From assembly GCA_028826165.1 (NCBI GenBank), contig JAPDFW010000053.1:334501-398500 (forward strand): a stretch of DNA of 64,000 bases, given 5' to 3'. Of this stretch, positions 53,301 through 62,300 are shown in pieces; the stretch's first letter is position 1, and the number at the start of each line of letters is the position of its first letter. A program made the position numbers and the translations under genes. Below the pieces are notes generated by a model. That model was not told the origin of the DNA. It made no database searches and saw only the letters and a list, made by a program, of their open reading frames with translations. The DNA is from Anaeramoeba ignava. Its lineage: Eukaryota > Metamonada > Anaeramoebidae.

Positions 53301-53599
53301 ACTCGTGTGTTACTTGGCCTTATCTTAATCAATATCAAAATCCTTCAGGAGGTTTTGCAAAATGTAATCTCCCTGTTTCAAATTTTGGAGAGATTGATCT
53401 CAATTTCAATTTTGGTTTTGGTGAATACAATATTTGTGTTCATTTTTCACTTCAAGATGAAAATGGATTTTGTGTTGGAAAGCTTATTGGACAAACAAAT
53501 CAAATTTTTCTAACTGAAGCAGCAATTCAAAATGGATGGAGATTAGAAAACAGAAGAATTTATCCACCTTCTTCATTTTTTCTCAATTTTAAGAAATGA
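50378..53599 (+). CDS. Protein with eight 99-102 residue tandem repeats
   Basis: Intronless, 1073 residues. Residues 1-105 are a small globular domain (IPLSIIFISKNDQIGVYL). Residues 110-175 are a Gln/Asn/Tyr-rich linker from an AAAATC/AATATC microsatellite. Then come eight near-identical repeats, each with KTKEFIENPRRKINMKRIN, IIKGWYGDPNNLFGE, GYDVTKKLQEITNQ, NNGNLII and LFGDPLHGVLKTLVIEYSK. The YGD...DVT..L...L.I...FGDP..G..K.L.V.Y pattern recalls the DUF3395-type beta domain found in DNAJC11, so these may be beta-sandwich binding modules; this is a weak match from memory. A unique C-terminal domain of about 110 residues (FFYSCVTWPYL, GKLIGQTNQIFLTEAA) closes the protein. There is no signal peptide or membrane helix, so it is probably cytosolic and multivalent. 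Function unknown. Confidence 0.8.
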   Translation: MGNYQEQINCVLNQIPLSIIFISKNDQIGVYLTNLQTGKLFSCVFQDNKSQNFQESIILVKQGFGIYKENDNLAFLRPLGWNFDIQLFQCQYFPQEVIQVYSQTQQQKNLGNVSNQDQFPNQFSNQFSNQYQNQYQNQYQYQNQYQNQNQNQYQNQNQNQNQYQNQNQYQKQPKIKTKEFIENPRRKINMKRINIIKGWYGDPNNLFGERGYDVTKKLQEITNQNNGNLIIEASTSFNSLFGDPLHGVLKTLVIEYSKIPLTPSYDQPRNINKTKTKEFIENPRRKINIKRINIIKGWYGDPNNLFGERGYDVTKKLQEITNRNNGNLIIESSTSFNSLFGDPLHGVLKTLVIEFSKIPLTPSYDQPRNINKTKTKEFIENPRRKINIKRINIIKGWYGDPNNLFGERGYDVTKKLQEITNQNNGNLIIEASTSFNSLFGDPLHGVLKTLVIEFSKIPLTPSYDQPRNRNKTKTKEFIENPRRKINMKRINIIKGWYGDPNNLFGEKGYDVTKKLQELTNQNNGNLIIKSNVSFNSLFGDPVHGVLKILVIEFSKIPLTPSYFPYNQPRNRNKTKTKEFIENPRRKINMKRINIIKGWYGDPNNLFGEKGYDVTKKLQELTNQNNGNLIIESSTSFNSLFGDPVHGVLKTLVIEFSKIPLTPSYDQPRNKNKTKTKEFIENPRRKINIKRINIIKGWYGDPNNLFGEKGYDVTKKLQEITNQNNGNLIIESSTSFNSLFGDPLYGVLKTLVIEFSKIPLATSYDQPRNRNKTKTKEFIENPRRKINMKRINIIKGWYGDPNNLFGEKGYDVTKKLQEITNQNNGNLIIKSDVSFNSLFGDPLHGVLKTLVIEFSKIESGTDNFDYSQRPKIRSKTKEFIENPRRKINMKRINIIKGWYGDPNNLFGQRGYDVTKKLQEITNQNNGNLIIESSTSFNSLFGDPVHGVLKILVIEYSKIPLTPTQPPYSVSLDGFFYSCVTWPYLNQYQNPSGGFAKCNLPVSNFGEIDLNFNFGFGEYNICVHFSLQDENGFCVGKLIGQTNQIFLTEAAIQNGWRLENRRIYPPSSFFLNFKK
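50907..53300 (+). repeat. Eight-copy 297-306 bp in-frame tandem repeat
   Basis: The landmark ccaaagarttt occurs at 50907, 51204, 51501, 51798, 52104, 52401, 52698 and 53001: spacings 297, 297, 297, 306, 297, 297 and 303, all multiples of three. The copies differ at a few sites (ERGYD against EKGYD, EASTSF against KSNVSF), and the variants are shuffled between copies. Confidence 0.92.
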
Positions 53600-53730
53600 T
53601 TTTTTTTAATTCCTTTTTTTTTTTTTTTTTTTGATTTTCCCGAAAAGAAAAAAAATTTTTTCCTTTTAAAAAAATTATTAATTTTTATTTTAATTTTTAT
53701 TTTTTAGAAGAAGTAAAATGAAAAATTGGT

Positions 53731-56700
53731 TCATTTTACATAAGAAAATTTTGATTGATTATCAGATAATTTATTCCATTCTCGTAATTCAATAATTGTT
53801 GGAGAATCTTCAGAAATAGTTGGAGCAACTTCTTTTTTTGCTTGAATAAAATCTTTAGGTAATAATTTTCTCAAATTGATATTTTTTAAAGATTTTTGAA
53901 CTTCATCTGATTTGATTTGAAGAAATTCTCTAACAGGATAATAAGCTGCAGTTGTACATAAATTTTTGAGATCTGAACCAGTATATCCTTGTGTTATTGC
54001 TGCTATTTCATTAAGTTTTACTGAATCATCAAGTTCTTCTTTTTTTAAAATGACTTCAAGAATTTGTTCTCTATTTTGATTATTTGGGAAATCAACAAAA
54101 AGTCTTCGAGGAAATCTTCTTAAAACTGCTTGATCTAAATCAAATGGTCTGTTTGTTGCAGCAAGAACAACTACTTTTTCATATTCATTTGTAGTTAATC
54201 CATCCCACATTTCCATAAACTAATGATAAATAATTTCAAATTTTAAATTTTAAATTTTAAATTTTAATTCTTAATTCTTTAAAATTTACAGTATTTTTGA
54301 TTCTTCTTGTTGCTTCATGTTCGTTTTTTGCTCTCTTACTTAATACAGAATCAACTTCATCAAAAAATATGATGCATGGTGATAATTTACTTGCTAAAGT
54401 GAAAACTGCTTTTGCATATTTTTCTCCTTCTCCAAACCATTTAGAACTAATTGAACTCATGGAAACGTTCAAAAAGTTTGCGTTTGATTCGCTGGCAACA
54501 GCTTTTGCCAACATAGTCTATGATTTATATAATAAATATATAATAAATATTGAATTGAATATTGAATGAATATTAAATAAATATATAATAAATATTAAAT
54601 AAATATTAAATAAATATTGAATAAATATTGAATAAATATTAAATAAATATTAAATAAATATTGAATAAATATTGAATAAATATTGAATAAATATTAAATA
54701 AATATTAAATAAATATTAAATAAATATTAAATGAATATTAAATAAATATTAAATAAATATTGAATTGAATATTAAATAAATATTAAATTGAATATTAAAT
54801 AAATATTAAATAAATATTAAATAAATATTAAATAAATATTAAAATAAATATTAAATAAATATTGAATAAATATTGAATAAATATTAAATAAATATTAAAT
54901 AAATATTAAATAAATATTAAATGAATAAATATTAAATAAATATTAAACAAATAAATATTAAATAAATATTAAATAAATATTAAATAAATATTAAATAAAT
55001 ATTAAATAAATATTAAATAAATATTAAATAAATATTAAATAAATATTAAATAAATATTAAATAAATATTGAATAAATATTAAATAAATATTAAATAAATA
55101 TTGAAAAATAAATATAAATAAAATAAATATTAAATAAATATTGAATAAATATTAAATAAATATTAAATAAATATTAAATAAAATTAAATAAATATTAAAT
55201 AAATATTAAATAAATATTGAATAAATAAAAAATAAATATTAAATAAATATTGAATAAATATTAAATAAATATTGAATAAAATGTCCGTTATTAAATAAAT
55301 ATTAAAAATAAATATTAAAATAAATATTAAAAAAAATTAAATAAATATAAAAAAATAAATATTAAATAAATATTAAATAAATATTAAATTGAATATTAAA
55401 TAAATATTAAATAAATATTAAATAAATATTAAATAAATATTAAATAAATATTAAAATAAATATTAAATATTGAATAAATATTGAATAAATATTAAATAAA
55501 TATTAAATAAAATTGAATATTAAAATAAATATTAAATAAATATTAAATAAATATTAAATAAATATTAAATAAATATTAAATAAATATTAAATAAATATTA
55601 AATAAATATTAAATAAATATTAAATAAATATTAAATAAATATTAAAATAAAATTGAATAAATAAAATTAAATAAATATTAAATAAATATTGAATAAATAT
55701 TAAATAAATATTAAATAAATATTGGGAATATTAAATAAATATTAAATAAATATTAAATAAATATTAAATAAATATTAAATAAATATTGAATAAATATTAA
55801 ATAAATATTAAATAAATATTGAATAAATATTAAATAAATATTAAATAAATATTAAATAAATATTGAATAAATATATAATAAATATTGAATAAATATTGAA
55901 TAAATATTAAATAAATATTGAATTGAATATTAAATAAATATTGAATTGAATAAATATTGAATTGAATATTGAATTGAATATTGAATTGAATATTGAATTT
56001 GATTTTTGATTTTTGATTTTTGATTTTTGATTTTTGATTTTGATTTTGTTAAAATTTTACCTTTCCAGTTCCTGGTGGTCCATATAAAAGAATTCCCTAA
56101 TATAAAATTAAAATTAAAATTAAAATTAAAATGAAAATTAAAATCAAAATTAAAATTAAAATTAAAATGAAAATGAAAATGAAAATCAAAATTAAAATTA
56201 AAAATAAAATTAAAATTAAAATTAAAATTAAAAATAAAATACTTTGCACGGCTTTGCTAAATTTCCTCTTCTAAATAACTCAGGTCTGTTTAAAGGCAAA
56301 ACAACTAATTCATTCAGAACTTCTTTTATTGATTCTAAAGCACCAATATTTTCAAAACAGACTCCAGTACTTTCGGGTGGAATCACATCGGAATATAATT
56401 TCATTTCAAATTCATTTTCAAAATCAATTTGTGTGATTTCCTTCTTTTGACGGAAATAAGTTTCACTTAGTTTGTTCCAACCATTTTCAAGATCATGTTT
56501 AGAAAGAATAATGTTATCATCTGCGATATTTTCATTTTTGGATTTGAAGTTAGAAATTGATTGAGAAATTAAATGAGGGATAAAGTGATTATCGATCAAT
56601 TTTTCTTTCATAAACGAAATTTTTTGCATTTTTTCATTCAAAGAATTGGGGATTTTCCAATCAGTTTCTAAAGGGAAATCAATTATTGAAATGTTAATTG

Positions 56701-58785
56701 TTTGAACATATTTTTTGATGTTGTTGTAATTTCGAGCAAAATTAAATATTTTGATATCTTCCCTGATGCATTCTTTCCAATTTTCGAGATCAGTTGGATT
56801 ATTTTGGCTTGCGAATGTAATCACCTCGTTTTTTCCAAACAAGTTATGAAGCTGAAAAAAAACAGAAGCAACGTTCATTTGCTCTACATCTCTGGGCTTT
56901 TTGGAAAGAGAATTTTTGGAAGATTTCGCAAAAGGAAGACTTTGCGAACTATCTTGGAAATTGATTCTTGAAGAAAGAACTGTGTGGAGTCTGTCGATAA
57001 ACTTAATATAGCATTTGATACGCGAATTTGATGTTGATTTAAGATATTGATTCAATATATTTTTTTCTTCCAAATTCGACACTCCGCTGTAAGTTCTGTC
57101 TTCCATTCCTTTGATTGGGACAATATATTTTATATCGCCAACAAGTGGCTGAGAATTTTCGATTGATTCTTCTTGGTGCAAATTGGCGTTTTTCTTCATA
57201 TTTTTATATTCAGCCAGAATTTGACTTGATTCAACACTCCCAATAATAACCACTCTTGATCCTTGAGTGTTTTGGAATATTTTCCTCCATTCTTCAATGA
57301 AGTTGTCATTTTTGCCAATGTATCTGTCGATATGTCTGATAAAAATGACCAAGGGAGATCTGTTAAATCTTAATAAAAAATTGTTCAATTTGTGGAAAAA
57401 CATTGCTGATGGTGATCTTTCATCATTCGCATCAACAAGCTGGCTGGAATGAACAAAGAGACCAGTTTTTGGTTTGCAAATTCCTCCAAAATCACTTCCA
57501 AACTCGTGTTGCTTTTCAAAACTAACACCGACCCATTCGCAATCTGCTTTAAATTGAATAACTATTTTGCCAAATTCTCCAACCTTAAGTGAATTGTATA
57601 GCTGATTATATACCACTTCTTGAGATTTTCCAACATATTTCACACGCTGTCCAACATAAAACCGTTTGGAAGATTGCTTTATGTTCTTTTCTGAGAAATA
57701 CTCAACCATTTCTTTTTGCTTTTCTTCAGGAAAAAGCTTTCGGATAATTTTGTTATCAGCATCTTCCTTTTCAGCTAAAGATCCTTCCTTTTTCGGAATT
57801 ATCCCGAACAATCCCCCATCAAATAATAGAAAATCTGCGTTAAATCTTTTTGCGCATGCCATTGATAATCTTAATTGATATATTTCAGTTCCACTTTCTC
57901 CAATCAGCAGAATTCTTCCTGAAGTTTCCTTCATTATTTGTGATGAAAGTACTTGCGGTTTCATCAACGGAATTGACATCAAATTTAATAATAAAACAAA
58001 TTGTTTTGTTTTTTCTGGATATTGCAATTCATCAACCCCAAATTCTATGTCGTCTGAATGGTAAAAATAGGGTTGTATTTTTTTATTAAATTCATTATTA
58101 AATTCCTTTTCAAATTCTTTGTTTCTTGGATTTGTTGATCTTTGTAAATTTTTTATATCTTGTATTCGATAAATATTTGGATTATTGATTTGGTTTTCAA
58201 GATGCTTTTGTGTGACAAAAATATAATGATAATTTATTTTTGTTGAAACTATTAAATAATCTCCACTATTTAATTGATTTTTAATTCCAGATTGCAAAAC
58301 TTGTAAATTAACTCTAAGTTTGGCTTTTTTGGCATTTTTTATTTGAATTGTGGTAATAGTTTTTTTTTCTTGATTTTCATTATTTTGAATATTTTCATTA
58401 TTTTGAATATTTTCGTTAATTTGAATATTTTCATTATTTTGAATATTTTCGTTATTTGGAATATTTTCATTATTTTCCAATTCAATAAATGCTTGCTTTT
58501 ATTTATTCAAAAAAAAAAAAAAAAGAAGAAAGAAAATTTATAATTATAAAAATCAATTTTAAAAAAAATTTATAAACTTACTTCTTGTGCAATCTCAATT
58601 TCAAATTCTGTTGATTCTGTTGTTGGAATAAATTCATCTCCTTCTGAATGTTGTGGAACAATTATAAAAGGTGCTTTCCAAATTATAAATGTTTTTGAAT
58701 GATGTGTTAAACCAAATAAAAATGCAATTGGTTTTGGAAATTTATTATTATTTTTATTTTTATTATTTTCTAATTTTTTAATCAT
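53731..58785 (-). CDS. Plant-type FHA-AAA ATPase (DAA1-like, Msp1/spastin clade)
   Basis: Five exons on the minus strand, 58785-58582, 58495-56243, 56095-56060, 54517-54290 and 54219-53731: exact frame, 1069 residues. The N-terminal region is a divergent FHA domain interrupted by an (Asn-Glu-Asn-Ile)n insert (KTFIIWKAPFIIVPQ ... NSGDYLIVSTKINYHYIF). A degenerate first nucleotide fold follows (SGRILLIGESGTEIYQLRLS), then a beta-barrel segment (GVSFEKQHEFGSDFGGICKP). The active AAA module has GPPGTGK (Walker A), CIIFFDEVDSVLSKR (Walker B), VVLAATNRPFDLDQAVLRRF (sensor 1 and arginine finger) and GYTGSDLKNLCTTAA. This order is that of the Arabidopsis DAA1/At1g64110 family, whose members also read GESIYQ-type at the first fold. 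Likely role: hexameric unfoldase or severing factor at a membrane or cytoskeleton; substrate unknown. Walker A is alone in a 36-base exon. Confidence 0.9.
54530..56000 (-). repeat. 11-base satellite (TTAAATAAATA)n inside an AAA-gene intron
   Basis: Intron 54518-56059 (1542 bases) is almost wholly an 11-base repeat, TTAAATAAATA with TTGAATAAATA variants, and turns into TTGAATTGAATA near its right end. Intron size therefore depends on repeat number. Confidence 0.92.
56098..56240 (-). repeat. TTAAAA hexamer tract inside an AAA-gene intron
   Basis: The 147-base intron on the other side of the Walker A exon (56096-56242) is (AAAATT)n with some AAAATG units. Confidence 0.85.
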
Positions 58786-58907
58786 TTTATTTCGGATTTT
58801 CGAATTAATAATTTAAAGATTAATTCTTTTTTATGTTATTATTTTTTTGTGATCAGGAAAATAAAAAGGAAAATAAAAAGGAAAATAAAAAGGAAAATAA
58901 AAAGGAA

Positions 58908-58936
58908 AATGAAAAATGAAAAAATGAAAAAAAAAT
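58908..58936 (-). promoter_or_regulatory. Putative initiator-like tracts for the AAA gene
   Basis: The minus strand reads CATTTTTTTTTCATTTTTTC about 125-150 bases before the ATG at 58785, farther than in most genes here. Confidence 0.35.
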
Positions 58937-59242
58937 GTTTTTCCTTTTTTTGTTTTTATTTTTATTTTTTCCTTTTTAAAATAATTTTGAACAAGAAATA
59001 AAAAAAAAAGGAAAAAAAAAATAGACAAAAAGAAGACAAAATTAAATCTTATCTCCTTTCAATTTAAAATATAAAATTCAAAAAATAAAGAAGGAATTCC
59101 AATTCTAAATTTAATTTAAGATTAAAAAAAAAATTTGGATAATTTAAAATTAATAACGGACAATTTAAATCTAGATCAAACAATTAAAATTTATATTGAA
59201 AAATTTAAATTAAAAAAATTAAAAAAAATTTAAAAAATTAAA

Positions 59243-59269
59243 TTTCATTTTTTTCATTTTTTTTTTATT
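59243..59269 (+). promoter_or_regulatory. Putative initiator-like tracts for the right-edge gene
   Basis: TTTCATTTTTTTCATTTTTT ends about 35 bases before the ATG at 59302, which supports that ATG and the 16-base first exon. Confidence 0.45.
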
Positions 59270-59301
59270 TTAAAAATTTGAGAATTCTCCTTTTAAATTA
59301 A

Positions 59302-62300
59302 ATGGAAAACATAAATCGTAAAATTAAACTTTAACATGAAACAATTAAATTCAAAAATTTTTATTGAGAAAATTTTAAAAAAAAAAAAAAAAATTTTAAT
59401 TTCAATTTTCGTTAAAAAAAAAATAACAATAAAAAAAAAAAGAAAATTTGCTTGAAAATGTAAAAAGAATTCTCAAACAAATTAATAATATATCAATTAA
59501 TCAAATTATAGAAGAATTTCTTGACTTAATAATTGGTAATTAAATATTTTTTTAAAAAGAACAAAAAAAAAGCAATAATAAAAAAAATAATTGTTTTTAA
59601 TTTCTTTCATTTTCTCGATTTAATTCAATCAGAATTTTCCAACCAAAAAAGAATAATACCTAAAAAATATGTTCCAAAATCAATTTCTATAAAAGAATTA
59701 AAAACAATTCTGAATACTTCAATTGTATGAATCATTTCACAAGTCGAAAATTCCTTTTTTTTATTTTATCAATTTAATTTTAAATTAATTTTAATTTAAT
59801 TTTATATTAATTTTAAATCAATTTTAAATCAATTTTAAATCAATTTTAATTTAATTTTAAATCAATTTTAATTTAATTTTATATTAATTTTAAATCAATT
59901 TTAATTTAATTTTATATTAATTTTAATTCAATTTTAAATCAATTTTAAATCAATTTTAAATTAATTTTAATTTAATTTTAAATTAATTTTAAATTAATTT
60001 TAATTTAATTTTAAATCAATTTTATATTAATTTTATATTAATTTTAAATTAATTTAATTTAATTTTAAATCAATTTTATATTAATTTTTAATTTAATTTT
60101 AATTTAATTTTATATTAATTTTAAATTAATTTTAATTTAATTTTAATTTAATTTTAAATCAATTTTAAATCAATTTTAATTTAATTTTATATTAATTTTA
60201 AATTAATTTTAATTTAATTTTATATTAATTTTAAATCAATTTTATATTAATTTTAAATTAATTTTTATATTAATTTTAATTTCATTTTAAATCAATTTTA
60301 TATTAATTTTATATTAATTTTAAATCAATTTTAATTTAATTTTAAATCAATTTTATATTAATTTTATATTATATTAATTTTAATTCAATTTTATATTAAT
60401 TTTAATTTAATTTTATATTAATTTTAATTTAATTTTATATTAATTTTAAATCAATTTTAATTTAATTTTATATTAATTTTAATTTAAAATTAATTTTAAA
60501 TCAATTTATATTAATTTTAATTCAATTTTATATTAATTTTATAGAGTAAAAATGATCTTTATCAACAATCAAAGATTTTATTACAACTTTCTCAAAAAGC
60601 TTCAGCTCGAAACAATACTAAAAAATCACTTCATTATATAAACCAAGCAGTAGAAGCTTTTGAAAAATATAAACACAAAAAAATACAAGAAAACAAATCA
60701 TTATCATCAAGAGAAATTTTAACTTCAATTCAAATCGCAATTCAACAAGTTGAAATTTTCAAGAAAGATGATAGATTTCAAGAAACATTTCCATTTCTAA
60801 ATAAAATCAAGAAAAAACTTAATCTTCCAAATATTCAACAATCAAATTATTATTATTCTTATTCTGCTAAAATTGAATCAGAATTTGCAAAATTTTATGA
60901 GGAAACAAATATTACATTTTCAATTAGAAATTACATAAAATCTATTTTGTTTTTTTTAGTTCATTTTATGGAGTTTCAAAATTTAAAAAAAAAAATTATT
61001 GTGATTCGAAGAACTAAAACAGAGGAGCTACAAAGAACACCACCTAATATTAAATTATTGATAACTAGTTCAAGTATTGATTTACATCATCATTCCTTTT
61101 CTTCTCTTCTTGATAAACAGAAAATTGATAAACTAGAAAAAGGAAAAAGATATATTCTGAAGAAAAAATCAAAAGATTTAAAAAATTTAAATGAATTAAA
61201 AGATTTAAATGAATCAAAAGATTTAAAAGATTTAAATGAATCAAAAGATTTAAAAGATTTAAATGAATTAAATGAATTAAAAGATTCAAATAATTTAAAT
61301 AATTTAAAAGAATCAAAAGATTTAAATGATTCAAATAATTTAAATGATTTAAATAATCAAAGAAAATTAAAAGATTCAAATAATTTAAATGAATTAAATA
61401 ATCAAAGAAAATTAAAAGATATTATAATCAGTAGAAATGATGATTGCTTAATTTTTACAACAAATATTCATCAACTCGGCCTTTTATTATCAAATTCTTT
61501 AAATTTTTCTTTAGATAAACAAAAAATTTATTCTTTCTTTTGTTTTGGATTAGAAATGGCAGAAAATTTGAATAATTTTGATTTGATAAATTTATTCAAT
61601 GAAAAAATATCAAAAAAACAAATAGAAAAAGTAACAAAAAAAAAATTTATTTAAATAGTTAAGTTCAATTAAATTAATTTTTTTTTAATTTAAAAAAAAA
61701 CACATTTATATATTGAAGCAAAAAAATATAGATCTTGGAATACAAGATCAAAAGGATCAACAACTATCATTTTTAAATCAAAATAATAATAGTAAAAATA
61801 GTTGGAAAGGATCTCCAGATCTTCATGAATTAAAACATCACCGTAAAGAAATGTCCGAATTCTTTCTTGATTTTGTAAAATATTTAAAAGAAAAAAAAAG
61901 CACAACTATAAATTTAATAATTTTGTTTATTGGAAAAAAAAAATGAAATAAAAAATAGTTAAATATTGATCAACTCACGACTGAAAATAATATCCCTTCA
62001 AAATGTAAATTAATCAGACACCAATCTGTTGTGAATGATCAATGGAAATTTCAAAAAAAAGATGATTCAGATAAAACTCATGAAATTTTATCAAATATCA
62101 AAACATATACAGTTTTAAATAACATTTGGATCAAAAATTTAGTATCCAAATATGAAAGATATTTTATTCAATTTTCAAATCAAATCAAGAATGTGAATAT
62201 TATTAAAAAATCATCATCTTTCGAGAAATTTACAAGTGAATGGTATTTATATTTTGATGAAATGATATGGAAAATGGTTCAATTTGAAGTTGGAGAAAAA

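Larger units (their letters stand above)
58786..59301. other. Divergent intergenic region with promoter-like tracts
   Basis: This spacer of 516 bases lies between two divergent starts. It holds a short (GGAAAATAAAAA)n array at 58855-58910, TCATTTTTTT tracts for each direction (58908-58936 minus, 59243-59269 plus), and otherwise A/T runs. No gene-like frame seen. Confidence 0.6.
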
